DNA from: Chloroflexota bacterium
GTDB lineage: Bacteria > Chloroflexota > UBA4733
Assembly: GCA_025449435.1 (NCBI GenBank)
Contig: JANWJO010000196.1
Span: forward strand, 1 to 5,235
DNA: 5,235 nucleotides
Direction of reading: 5' to 3'
The notes beneath the pieces are model-generated. The model made no database searches, had not been told where the DNA came from, and saw only the letters and a program-made list of their open reading frames with translations. The translations under genes and the position numbers were made by a program. Positions within the stretch are counted from its first letter, which is position 1. Each line of letters begins with the position of its first letter. Positions 1 to 5,235 of this stretch are shown here, one piece after another.

Positions 1-128
1 CCTGGGAGCGCTTGCCGCTCGTGACCAACGAACTCGAAACACCCCTCTTAATAGTGGATCAAGGGCAGCAGCACGCGCAGGGCTCGCTGCGTGCGGCGTG
101 GGAGCACTTCGACGCGCCGGAGCCGTGA
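1..128 (+). CDS. C-terminal end of an unrecognised protein (5' end outside window)
   Basis: The frame whose codons begin at position 3 is open from the window edge to a TGA at 126-128 and gives 41 residues, starting WERLPLVTNE and ending EHFDAPEP. The codons mostly end in G or C, as in the other genes here, which supports real coding. TTA and ATA at 48-53 are exceptions. The stretch has an alternating hydrophobic run (PLLIVD) followed by a charged, helix-like tail (GSLRAAWEHF), which fits the end of a soluble alpha/beta protein. I do not recognise the family and assign no function. Two stem-loops follow within 100 bases, consistent with this being a transcript end. The main doubt is the short visible length. 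Confidence 0.55.
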   Translation, partial: WERLPLVTNELETPLLIVDQGQQHAQGSLRAAWEHFDAPEP

Positions 129-164
129 GCCGTGTTCCGGAGACATCGCGTCCTTCCGACGGTC

Positions 165-224
165 CCAGCCGGCGCAGGCCGGCTTGGTCCGTGGGAGCCC
201 GACACTTTGAGTGTCCGGGCTTCC
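165..224 (+). terminator. Two tandem stem-loops downstream of the first gene (possible terminator)
   Basis: The first hairpin pairs 165-173 with 178-187 around a 4-base loop (GCAG), with a six-pair GCCGGC core. The second pairs 193-206 with 210-224 around the loop TTG; its inner arms GACACT and AGTGTC match perfectly, and the stem extends through GCCC/GGGC past one bulged C and one G-T wobble. Both lie 37-96 bases after the stop at 128 and more than 100 bases before the next start. There is no T-run after the second stem, so this is not a textbook intrinsic terminator; it could instead be 5' leader structure of the next gene. Confidence 0.45.
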
Positions 225-271
225 CTGCCTCGTGTCCTCTGGGCGCGATCGGCGGTGGGGTTCGTGACCTG

Positions 272-323
272 TCCTCCTCAACCCCTGCCAATGAGCAGGT
301 ACGCTGTTCCCTGCTACGGAGGA
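272..323 (+). promoter_or_regulatory. Possible RBS-occluding leader of the DUF1080 gene
   Basis: TCCTCC at 272-277 is an exact complement of the GGAGGA ribosome-binding site at 318-323. Nested inside, AGCAGG at 294-299 pairs with CCTGCT at 310-315. Folded together, the two helices would bury the ribosome-binding site. The outer helix is only six pairs, and such complements occur by chance in purine/pyrimidine-rich sequence, so a regulatory role is inference. Confidence 0.25.
318..323 (+). promoter_or_regulatory. Ribosome-binding site of the DUF1080 gene
   Basis: GGAGGA lies 8 bases before the ATG at 332. It is the strongest Shine-Dalgarno match in this region and fixes the start of the protein; the more upstream in-frame GTG at 98 has no such site and lies inside the preceding gene. 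Confidence 0.8.
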
Positions 324-331
324 ACCACCAC

Positions 332-1000
332 ATGAGCAACTGGCTCACCCTGTTCGATGGCACCAGCCTGGATGGCTGGCAAGCCGCCGGACCCAGCACC
401 TGGCAACTCGCCAGCGCTGTGGCCCTGCGTCCCGACGATCCTCACTACCTCACCATCACCCCTGGCCAGGGCCTGCTGGTCAACGGCCCCGACGGCCGCA
501 CCAGCGACATCCGCACCAGCGCGACGTTCGGGAGCTGCGAGTTGCACGTGGAGTTCTGCGTCTCCGCCAAATCCAACTCCGGTGTGTACTTGCTCGGCCA
601 GTATGAGATCCAGATCCTCGATAGCTGGGGCACACCGGATAGCGAACTGGTGTTTGGCACCTGTGGCGGCATCTATGCCCGCTGGATCGACGAGACCAAG
701 TCGTCCTACGACGGCCATGCGCCGCGCACCAACGCCTCCCGCCGCCCGGGCGAATGGCAGTCGTTCGACGTGCTGTTCCACGCGCCGGAGTTCGACGCCA
801 GCGGCCACCAGCTCACCCGCGCCCGCTTCGAGCGCGTGGTACACAACGGCATCGTGATCCACGAACACTTCACCTGCAGCGGGCCGACGCGTGGCGCCTG
901 GCAGCCCCACGACATCCCCACTGGTCCCCTCCGCCTGCAGGGCGATCACGGGCCAGTGGCCTTCCGCAACGTGCGTCTGCGCCCACTAGCGGACGTGTGA
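332..1000 (+). CDS. DUF1080 / 3-keto-disaccharide hydrolase-like domain protein
   Basis: The protein has 222 residues and is nearly all one domain of the DUF1080 family (Pfam 3-keto-disaccharide hydrolase), a concanavalin A-like beta-sandwich. Family landmarks appear in order: LFDGTSLDGW at residues 7-16, F-G-S-C-ELHVEF at 66-75, NSGVYLLGQYEIQILDSWG at 82-100, CGGIYARW at 111-118, PGEWQSFDVLFHAPEFD at 139-155, a RFERVVHNG strand at 165-173, and the closing GPLRLQGDHGPVAFRNVRLRPL at 198-219. Some family members are linked to cleavage of 3-keto sugars, while for many the substrate is unknown, so hydrolase activity here is inference. The start is the ATG at 332, backed by GGAGGA 8 bases upstream. 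No signal peptide is present, since the domain begins at residue 5; many relatives are exported. It is preceded by a structured leader and followed directly by an intergenic repeat, so it looks monocistronic. Confidence 0.9.
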   Translation: MSNWLTLFDGTSLDGWQAAGPSTWQLASAVALRPDDPHYLTITPGQGLLVNGPDGRTSDIRTSATFGSCELHVEFCVSAKSNSGVYLLGQYEIQILDSWGTPDSELVFGTCGGIYARWIDETKSSYDGHAPRTNASRRPGEWQSFDVLFHAPEFDASGHQLTRARFERVVHNGIVIHEHFTCSGPTRGAWQPHDIPTGPLRLQGDHGPVAFRNVRLRPLADV

Positions 1001-1006
1001 GGGGAG

Positions 1007-1080
1007 TCGCACCCCATCCCCCCTCCCATCGCCCAAAGGGCACCCGGTTCTCCCGGGGTAGGGAGTAGGTACGTAGCACG
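1007..1080 (+). repeat. C-rich intergenic repeat, copy 1 (divergent)
   Basis: The element begins TCGCACCCCA six bases after the DUF1080 stop and ends GGGAGTAGGTACGTAGCACG. It shares both ends with copy 2 (TCGCACCCCA at the left; CCCGGGG-x-AGGGAGTAG-x-TACG at the right) but differs in the middle, where a GCCC-AAA-GGGC mini-hairpin (1031-1041) is found. The conserved small hairpin is present as CCCGG/CCGGG at 1043-1057 with a 5-base loop. No coding is evident. It may serve as a transcript-end structure for the DUF1080 gene. Confidence 0.7.
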
Positions 1081-1174
1081 AGCGGCCCCTGTCGTGCCTT
1101 CGCACCCACTACTATTCACCTATTTGTCACGTGGGCGTAACCATACTGGACGCTCAGGCTACGCTGAGATGGCT
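1081..1174 (+). other. Upstream region of the secreted-protein gene, no clear promoter
   Basis: This stretch should hold the promoter of the large gene if it is transcribed separately. I see no convincing pair of -35 and -10 boxes. It contains a 6-bp inverted repeat, GCACGA (1076-1081) with TCGTGC (1092-1097), and a 5-bp one, CTCAG (1153-1157) with CTGAG (1164-1168). Both are short enough to be chance. Confidence 0.25.
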
Positions 1175-1182
1175 GGGGAGGG
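1175..1182 (+). promoter_or_regulatory. Ribosome-binding site of the secreted protein gene
   Basis: GGGGAGGG lies 10 bases before the ATG at 1193. In-frame starts further upstream (GTG 1094, ATG 1169) have no comparable site and would add polar residues ahead of an otherwise well-formed signal peptide, so this site favours 1193. The nearer ATG at 1188 is in another frame. Confidence 0.6.
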
Positions 1183-1192
1183 CACCAATGTC

Positions 1193-3691
1193 ATGGTCCG
1201 TGTAAGCCGCTGGTGCGGCGCGTTCGCTTTCGTGCTGGTTCCACTATTCAGCGCGGCCATCACCCAAGCCGCGCCTCTGCCTGCGAGCACGCCGCCACAC
1301 ACGGTTGCCGGCCATGCCACGCCCGCCCTCCTCACGCCACCCAGCTTGCCCCAAGCGCTCAGCGGCGCCGCCATAGCTGCCGGCAGCGATGGCACCCTGT
1401 ACGCGATCGGCGGCGTGGCGGCATCGGCCCCCACCAGCACCGTGTATTCCTTCAACCCTGGCAGCAACACCAGCTGGCAGACGTCCGCGCCCACATTACC
1501 TGTGCCCCTGGCCAGTGCTGCTGCCGCCACCGGCAGCGATGGCACCATCTATACGTTCGGCGGCTGTATCGCCAATCCCTGTGCCGGACCCGACGTCACC
1601 GCTGCCGTGTATGCGTACAAGCCAGGCAGTACCACCAGCTGGCAAACCTCCACGCCGGCGCTGCCGCACGCGCTGTTCGGCGCTGCGGCGACCACAGGGA
1701 GCGATGGCACGCTGTATGTCATCGGTGGCGCCATAGGAGCGTCGCCCTCCAATCAAGTGTTTGCGTTTAAACCCGGCACCAGCACCAAGTGGCAGACGCT
1801 CACGGCCACCTTGCCCCTGGCGACCGGCGGCCTGGCCGCTACCACCGGGAGCGATGGCACCTTGTACGCCCTTGGTGGCTGCACGGCCAATCCGTGCTCT
1901 ACCTCATCCAGCCTGTCCAGCGCGGTTTACTGGTACAAGCCAGGCAGCAGCACCACCTGGCAGACGCTCGCTGCGGCCCTTCCCCAGAGCTTGGTGAGCC
2001 TGGCGGCCGCCACCGCCACCGACGGCACGCTGTATATGCTGGGCGGGTGCAGTGCTGTTTCCGCCACGAGTTGTACCGCCTCCAGCGCCATCGATACCTA
2101 CACCCCGGGCACCAGCACCTCCTGGCAACCACTCGGCTTCACCCTGCCCCAACCCCTGGGCGCACTCGCCGCCACCGCCGATGTGGATGGCACCATCTAC
2201 ACCGTCGGCGGCTTCGACGTGACCGTCAGCACCAACGCCGTGTATGCGCTGGCCTTCCCGCCCACCGTCACCGGCCTTTCCCCCAGTTCCGGCATCACCG
2301 CGGGCGGTACCAATGTCACCATAGGCGGCACCGGCTTCTTCGCCGGCGTGCAAACCGTTAAATTCGGCAGCGTCAGCGTGCCGGCTGGGAATATCCTCAG
2401 CAATCGGGGGAAAGCACTCACCGTCAGCGCCCCTGCTGGCACGCTCGGGAGCACGGTTGATGTCACCGTCACAACCACCCAGGGTACGACACCCACCAGC
2501 GCGGCCGATCAGTACACCTACACCGTCGTGAACGGCGGCCGGTATACTCCGGAGACCCCCACCCGCATTATGGACACGCGCAGCGGCCTGGGCGGCTATA
2601 GCACGCCCTTTGGTCCCGCCACTGTGCGTACCCTCCAGATCGCAGGCAACGGCGGCGTGCCGGCTGGCGCAAGCGCTGTCGTGCTCAACGTCACCGTCAC
2701 CGACACCACCGCCGCGAGCTACCTCACCGTGTGGCCGGATGGCGTGACCCAACCCACAGCGTCTAACCTCAACTGGGTGGCAGGGCTCACGATCCCCAAC
2801 TTGGTCGAAGTCGCCACCGGCGGCGACGGCAAGATTGCCCTCTATAACGCCTACGGCAACGCCGATGTCATCGTGGATGTCGAAGGCTATGTGGGTGTCA
2901 TGGGCGTCGCCAAGCCCCACACCACGAGCCCTAGCCTGGCGGGGTTGTACACACCCATCACCCCTGTGCGCATCATGGATACTCGCTCGGGCATCGGAGG
3001 CTACACCACTCCGTTCGGCCCTAGCCAGATCCGCACGCTCACCGTAACGGGAGTGGGTGGCGTGCCATCCACCGGCGTTTCCGCCGTCATCCTCAATGTC
3101 ACGGTCACCGACACCACCGCCGCCAGCTACCTCACCGTGTGGCCCGATGGCGTGGCTCAACCAGTGGCCTCCAACCTGAACTGGGTCGCCGGGACGACGA
3201 TCCCTAACCGCGTGATGGTGCCGGCTGGCAATGGCGGCGCCATCGACATCTACAATCTGGCCGGCGACGCCGATGTGATCGTGGATGTCAACGGCTGGTT
3301 TACCGATAGCTCGGGCAGCGTGGGCAGCACCTTTACCGGCACCACCCCTACGCGCATCCTCGACACCCGCTTTGGCACTGGTGGCTACTCCACTTCGTTT
3401 GGGCCCAACACCACGCGCTTACTCACCATTGGTGGCGTACCGCCAGTGCCCACCAATGCGACGGCGGTGGTGCTCAACGTCACCGTCACCGACACCTCGG
3501 CGGCGAGCTACCTGACGGTGTGGCCGGGGGATATCGGTTCCCCACCGGTGGTGTCGGACCTGAACTGGGTAGCGGGCGACACGGTGCCCAACCTGGTGGT
3601 GGTGAAGCTGGGCAGCAACCAGGCCATCAATATTTACAATCTCGCAGGCACGACCGACGTGATCGTGGATGTGGTGGGGTGGTATAGCTGA
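1193..3691 (+). CDS. Secreted kelch-propeller / IPT protein with three tandem C-terminal modules
   Basis: The product has 832 residues. Residues 1-25 form a signal peptide (MVRVSRW, hydrophobic GAFAFVLVPLF, then AAITQA before a likely cleavage at 25/26). A Pro/Thr-rich linker (27-55) leads to six kelch-like repeats (about 57-355), each with a (G)SDGT-L/I-Y-xx-GG strand, at residues 64, 114, 169, 219, 275 and 330, and a later PG-x-STxWQ turn. An IPT/TIG domain follows (about 358-445; TVTGLSPSSGITAGGTNVTI). Three tandem modules (450-567, 585-703, 713-832) each begin P-x-RI-(M/L)-DTR and contain LNVTVTDT, ASYLTVWP, LNWVAG and DVIVDV. There is no C-terminal membrane helix, LPxTG motif or catalytic motif. 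I infer an extracellular binding, adhesive or cell-surface protein; ligand and enzymatic activity are unknown. Repeat elements flank both ends. The start is chosen from the signal peptide and the site at 1175-1182. Confidence 0.88.
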   Translation: MVRVSRWCGAFAFVLVPLFSAAITQAAPLPASTPPHTVAGHATPALLTPPSLPQALSGAAIAAGSDGTLYAIGGVAASAPTSTVYSFNPGSNTSWQTSAPTLPVPLASAAAATGSDGTIYTFGGCIANPCAGPDVTAAVYAYKPGSTTSWQTSTPALPHALFGAAATTGSDGTLYVIGGAIGASPSNQVFAFKPGTSTKWQTLTATLPLATGGLAATTGSDGTLYALGGCTANPCSTSSSLSSAVYWYKPGSSTTWQTLAAALPQSLVSLAAATATDGTLYMLGGCSAVSATSCTASSAIDTYTPGTSTSWQPLGFTLPQPLGALAATADVDGTIYTVGGFDVTVSTNAVYALAFPPTVTGLSPSSGITAGGTNVTIGGTGFFAGVQTVKFGSVSVPAGNILSNRGKALTVSAPAGTLGSTVDVTVTTTQGTTPTSAADQYTYTVVNGGRYTPETPTRIMDTRSGLGGYSTPFGPATVRTLQIAGNGGVPAGASAVVLNVTVTDTTAASYLTVWPDGVTQPTASNLNWVAGLTIPNLVEVATGGDGKIALYNAYGNADVIVDVEGYVGVMGVAKPHTTSPSLAGLYTPITPVRIMDTRSGIGGYTTPFGPSQIRTLTVTGVGGVPSTGVSAVILNVTVTDTTAASYLTVWPDGVAQPVASNLNWVAGTTIPNRVMVPAGNGGAIDIYNLAGDADVIVDVNGWFTDSSGSVGSTFTGTTPTRILDTRFGTGGYSTSFGPNTTRLLTIGGVPPVPTNATAVVLNVTVTDTSAASYLTVWPGDIGSPPVVSDLNWVAGDTVPNLVVVKLGSNQAINIYNLAGTTDVIVDVVGWYS
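1361..2257 (+). repeat. Six kelch-like blade repeats within the secreted protein
   Basis: Six units of 50-56 codons are recognisable at DNA as well as protein level: variants of GG(C/G)AGCGATGGCACC occur at 1382, 1532, 1697 and 1847, and more diverged forms at 2015 and 2180. Each unit also carries an AGCxxxTGGCA segment encoding the S/T-x-WQ turn. Blades 2 and 4 share the insert GGC-(I/T)-ANPC, and blade 5 has GGC...SC; blades 1, 3 and 6 lack cysteine. The unit spacing (50, 55, 50, 56, 55 residues) and shared inserts suggest growth by copying a two-blade unit. Six blades would suffice for a closed propeller. Confidence 0.8.
2540..3688 (+). repeat. Three tandem copies of a ~119-residue module
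   Basis: The modules span 2540-2893, 2945-3301 and 3329-3688 (118, 119 and 120 codons), separated by linkers of 17 and 9 residues. Shared landmarks in each are DTR-x-G-x-GGY-(S/T)-T, (N/D)-VTVTDT-(T/S)-AASYLTVWP, LNWVAG-x-T-(I/V)-PN, IYN/LYN-x-(A/Y)-G and DVIVDV-x-G-(Y/W). Modules 1 and 3 share an exact 27-base run (2681-2707 and 3470-3496), and modules 1 and 2 are nearly identical through the ASYLTVWPDGV region. The module is beta-rich and lacks conserved acid or histidine clusters typical of an active site. Module 3 is the most diverged at its WPGDIGSPP loop. Confidence 0.88.
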
Positions 3692-3693
3692 GG

Positions 3694-3753
3694 TCGCACC
3701 CCACCCCCAACCCCGCCCCGGTCCCCGGGGCAGGGAGTAGTTACGAAGTACGC
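3694..3753 (+). repeat. C-rich intergenic repeat, copy 2
   Basis: The element starts TCGCACCCCA two bases after the stop of the secreted-protein gene and ends AGTAGTTACGAAGTACGC. Its core (3699-3753) matches copy 3 with three substitutions and three inserted or deleted bases. It contains a perfect 7-bp hairpin, GCCCCGG (3715-3721) with CCGGGGC (3725-3731), loop TCC. Because of its place right after a stop codon it may act as a 3' transcript-end structure, though no T-run follows. Confidence 0.85.
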
Positions 3754-3778
3754 AATCTTCGCGCTGCCAGGTTAAGGA

Positions 3779-3820
3779 CCCCTATCGCTCCCGGGCGGGG
3801 AACGTACCCGCGGAGAGGGG
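3779..3820. other. Bulged stem-loop between convergent genes
   Basis: Three stacked helices are visible: CCCCT (3779-3783) with AGGGG (3816-3820), CTCC (3788-3791) with GGAG (3812-3815), and GCGGG (3795-3799) with CCCGC (3807-3811). That is 14 pairs interrupted by left-side bulges of 4 and 3 bases, with a 7-base loop. It lies between the two convergent genes and is not part of any supported coding frame. It may contribute to termination or be a separate structured element. Confidence 0.5.
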
Positions 3821-3849
3821 CGTGCTCGTCGTGTCGGTTCACGGAGTGG

Positions 3850-3907
3850 TGCCCATCTTCGGGCGGCCCGTCCCCTCCTGGCGGGGGGGACGGGTGCCCT
3901 CTGGGCA
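3850..3907. terminator. Strong 20-bp stem-loop between convergent genes (possible bidirectional terminator)
   Basis: Pairing is extensive: TGCCCA (3850-3855) with TGGGCA (3902-3907), GGGC (3861-3864) with GCCC (3896-3899), and GCCCGTCCCC (3866-3875) with GGGGACGGGT (3886-3895, one G-T wobble). Loops are a 10-base apex (3876-3885), a 5-versus-2-base internal loop and one bulged G. It sits between the ends of the plus-strand secreted-protein gene and the minus-strand ABC gene, where a two-way terminator is expected. There is no T-run on either side, so the terminator role is inferred from structure and place. Confidence 0.55.
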
Positions 3908-3925
3908 TGGGGTTGACCTTCAGTT

Positions 3926-3983
3926 CCCCACCCCCAACCCCGCCCCGATCCCCCGGGACAGGGAGTAGTCACGACGAGTACGC
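3926..3983 (+). repeat. C-rich intergenic repeat, copy 3, overlapping the ABC gene end
   Basis: The core reads CCCCACCCCCAACCCCGCCC onward and ends AGTAGTCACGACGAGTACGC, in the same orientation as copy 2. The left TCGCA of copies 1 and 2 is absent. The small hairpin is weakened by an A at 3958 where copy 2 has G. The right 15 bases (3969-3983) are also the last five codons, including the stop, of the minus-strand ABC gene. Confidence 0.85.
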
Positions 3984-5235
3984 CCAGAGCCGTCGCATTT
4001 CGGCCGAGGTCGCCAGCAACTCTGCCAGCGTGCCACGGGACTCTACGCGACCTTCTTTGAGCACGATCACCTGGGTCGCCCGCTGCAACGCCGCCGGCCG
4101 GTGCGACACCGCGAGCACCGTGCGGCCTGGCTGCGCAAACAGCCGCTCCCACAAGCGGTGTTCTGTCTGTACATCCAGCGCGCTGGACAGGTCATCGAGC
4201 ACCAGCAGCTCGGGCTCGCGCACCAGCATGCGCGCAGCCGCCACCCGCTGCACCTGCCCGCCCGAGAGGCGTACGCCGCGCGTACCCACCAGCGTGTCCA
4301 GGCCGTCATCGAGGCCCAGCACGTCGTCTTCCAGCACCGCGGCGTGTACGGCAGCATCCAGCGCGTCCTGGCTCACTTGCAAGCCCAACAGCACGTTGTC
4401 GCGCAGCGAGTCGCTGAACAGGCGCGGCGTCTGCGGCGTGTAGGCGCAGCGCGGCGGCATGAGCACGTCGCCTGGCCGGCTGATCACGCCGCCGTTCCAG
4501 CGCACCTCGCCTGCGTCCAGCGGCACTAAGCCCAGCAGCGCCCGCAGCAACGTGGTCTTGCCCGAGCCGATCTCACCGGTGATGACGGTGCAGGAGCCCC
4601 GCTCTAGTCGCAGGCTCACCTGCTCGATGCCGCGGCCGCTTTCCGGGTAGCGATAGGTCAGCTCGTGGGCATCCAGCGCCGCCAGCACATCCGCAGGCGA
4701 GCGCGTGACTGCTGCCGGCACCGGTAACAAGCGCGGCTTGATGGGGCCGTGCCGCAGCAGGGCGGCTTCCAGGCCAGTGGTGGCGCCGCCCCTGCACAGC
4801 TCGAGCAAGCGGTCCCACGACACCCGCACCTGCCGCAATTGCTTGAGGAAGTCGCCGATCATACCGGTGACGAAGGTGAGCCAGCCAATGTAGGAGACGA
4901 ACAGGGCGAAGTCGCCCACGCTGAAGTTGCCACGCATCCCCGGCTGTGCCAGCACCAGCAGCAGGACGCCGGTGGCCACAGTGGCAGCGTTGGTGGATAA
5001 CGAATGCAGTGCCTCGCCAAACACCACATCGCGCAAGGTGGCCAGCCGGCGCACGTCGTTGACGGCCTCCAGGCGGCGCAACACGCCTGGCTCAGCACCA
5101 GCGGTCTTGACCAATTCCACAGCGCGGAATACTTCACCCAGCAAGCTCGTCACCTCGCCGGTGGCTTGCTGGCTCGCCAGCCGGTAGCGCTGGATGCGCC
5201 GCGCCGCTATTTGTGCGAACAGCAGCGCCAGCAAC
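3969..5235 (-). CDS. ABC exporter half-transporter, ATPase and C-terminal membrane domain (5' end outside window)
   Basis: The visible 421 residues are the C-terminal part of a fused membrane/ATPase half-transporter of the MsbA/multidrug exporter type; about 160-180 residues, including the start, lie beyond the right edge. Numbering from the first whole codon, residues 1-60 hold a cytoplasmic loop ([16 protein letters not shown]), about 79-97 and 104-130 the last two membrane helices, and about 187-421 the ATPase. Motifs seen: A-loop Tyr (194 or 196), Walker [10 protein letters not shown] (220-228), Q-loop Gln268 in YTPQ, signature LSGGQ (323-327), Walker B LLVLDD (343-348), D-loop SALD (351-354), H-loop His378. 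ATP binding and hydrolysis at the cytoplasmic face drive export; the substrate is unknown. The usual catalytic Glu after Walker B is Asp (348), as in the degenerate site of heterodimeric exporters, so a partner half-transporter gene may lie next door. The final residues AYSS and the stop fall in an intergenic repeat. Confidence 0.93.
   Translation of the reverse strand, partial: LLALLFAQIAARRIQRYRLASQQATGEVTSLLGEVFRAVELVKTAGAEPGVLRRLEAVNDVRRLATLRDVVFGEALHSLSTNAATVATGVLLLVLAQPGMRGNFSVGDFALFVSYIGWLTFVTGMIGDFLKQLRQVRVSWDRLLELCRGGATTGLEAALLRHGPIKPRLLPVPAAVTRSPADVLAALDAHELTYRYPESGRGIEQVSLRLERGSCTVITGEIGSGKTTLLRALLGLVPLDAGEVRWNGGVISRPGDVLMPPRCAYTPQTPRLFSDSLRDNVLLGLQVSQDALDAAVHAAVLEDDVLGLDDGLDTLVGTRGVRLSGGQVQRVAAARMLVREPELLVLDDLSSALDVQTEHRLWERLFAQPGRTVLAVSHRPAALQRATQVIVLKEGRVESRGTLAELLATSAEMRRLWAYSS

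Noticed and set aside
98..331. N-terminal extension of the DUF1080 protein from GTG 98
   Set aside because: It would overlap the upstream gene's end, runs through two hairpins, has Arg/Pro/Ser-rich composition with no domain, and lacks a ribosome-binding site, whereas ATG 332 has GGAGGA at 8 bases.
129..331. A T-box or other known riboswitch in the DUF1080 leader
   Set aside because: Hairpins are present, but the TGGNACCGCG T-box sequence and other familiar conserved cores are absent.
314..949. A 211-codon open frame on the minus strand opposite the DUF1080 gene
   Set aside because: Its composition is that of a shadow frame in GC-rich coding DNA; the plus strand has an unambiguous DUF1080 domain with a good ribosome-binding site.
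1110..1115. TACTAT as a possible -10 box for the secreted-protein gene
   Set aside because: Only four of six positions fit TATAAT and no -35 box lies about 17 bases upstream.
1094..1192. N-terminal extension of the secreted protein from GTG 1094 or ATG 1169
   Set aside because: The extra residues are polar and would bury the signal peptide; the GGGGAGGG site fits ATG 1193 better.
1904..3160. A 418-codon open frame on the minus strand, antisense to the secreted-protein gene
   Set aside because: It is rich in Gly, Ala, Asp and His in the pattern expected from reading GC-rich Thr/Val/Ala codons backwards. It shows no domain, and the opposite strand has clear signal peptide, kelch, IPT and repeat modules.
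1007..3983. The three repeats as a CRISPR array
   Set aside because: Copies are kilobases or about 170 bases apart, imperfect, and separated by genes or structured DNA instead of uniform spacers; no cas gene is present.
3907..4443. A 178-codon plus-strand open frame running into the ABC gene
   Set aside because: It is Ser/Arg/Thr-rich low-complexity sequence opposite the ABC signature and Walker B region, and its start falls inside the intergenic stem-loop.

Overview
This is a GC-rich bacterial window with strong G/C preference at third codon positions. It holds two complete plus-strand genes, the tail of a third at the left edge, and a minus-strand ABC exporter gene that runs off the right edge. 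No organism is named by the sequence. The C-terminal module of the secreted protein (P-x-R-I-x-DTR ... LNVTVTDT-x-ASYLTVWP ... NLNWVAG ... DVIVDV-x-GW/Y) is a type I associate with Chloroflexota and Actinomycetota. The C-rich intergenic repeats (CCCCACCCCCAACCCC...GGGAGTAG) resemble those of Chloroflexota genomes. Chloroflexota is my best guess, by inference only.

Layout: (1) 1-128, C-terminal 41 codons of an unrecognised plus-strand gene. (2) 129-331, a leader region with two back-to-back stem-loops and a sequence able to pair with the next ribosome-binding site. (3) 332-1000, a 222-aa single-domain DUF1080 / 3-keto-disaccharide hydrolase-like protein. (4) 1001-1192, a gap that opens with the first copy of an intergenic repeat. 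(5) 1193-3691, an 832-aa secreted protein: signal peptide, six-bladed kelch-like propeller, IPT/TIG domain and three tandem ~119-aa modules. (6) 3692-3968, a convergent gap with a second repeat copy, two large stem-loops and the start of a third repeat copy. (7) 3969-5235 (minus), the C-terminal 421 residues of an ABC exporter half-transporter (end of the membrane domain plus a full ATPase domain).

The genes do not form an obvious pathway. The DUF1080 protein may act on sugars, the large protein is probably an extracellular adhesive or binding protein, and the ABC exporter exports an unknown substrate. No mobile element, CRISPR array, tRNA or rRNA was seen. The least ordinary features are the repeat family, whose copies sit at the 3' ends of all three main genes and appear to supply the last codons and stop of the ABC gene; the strong stem-loops between the convergent genes; and the three-module tail with a 27-bp exact DNA match between modules 1 and 3.
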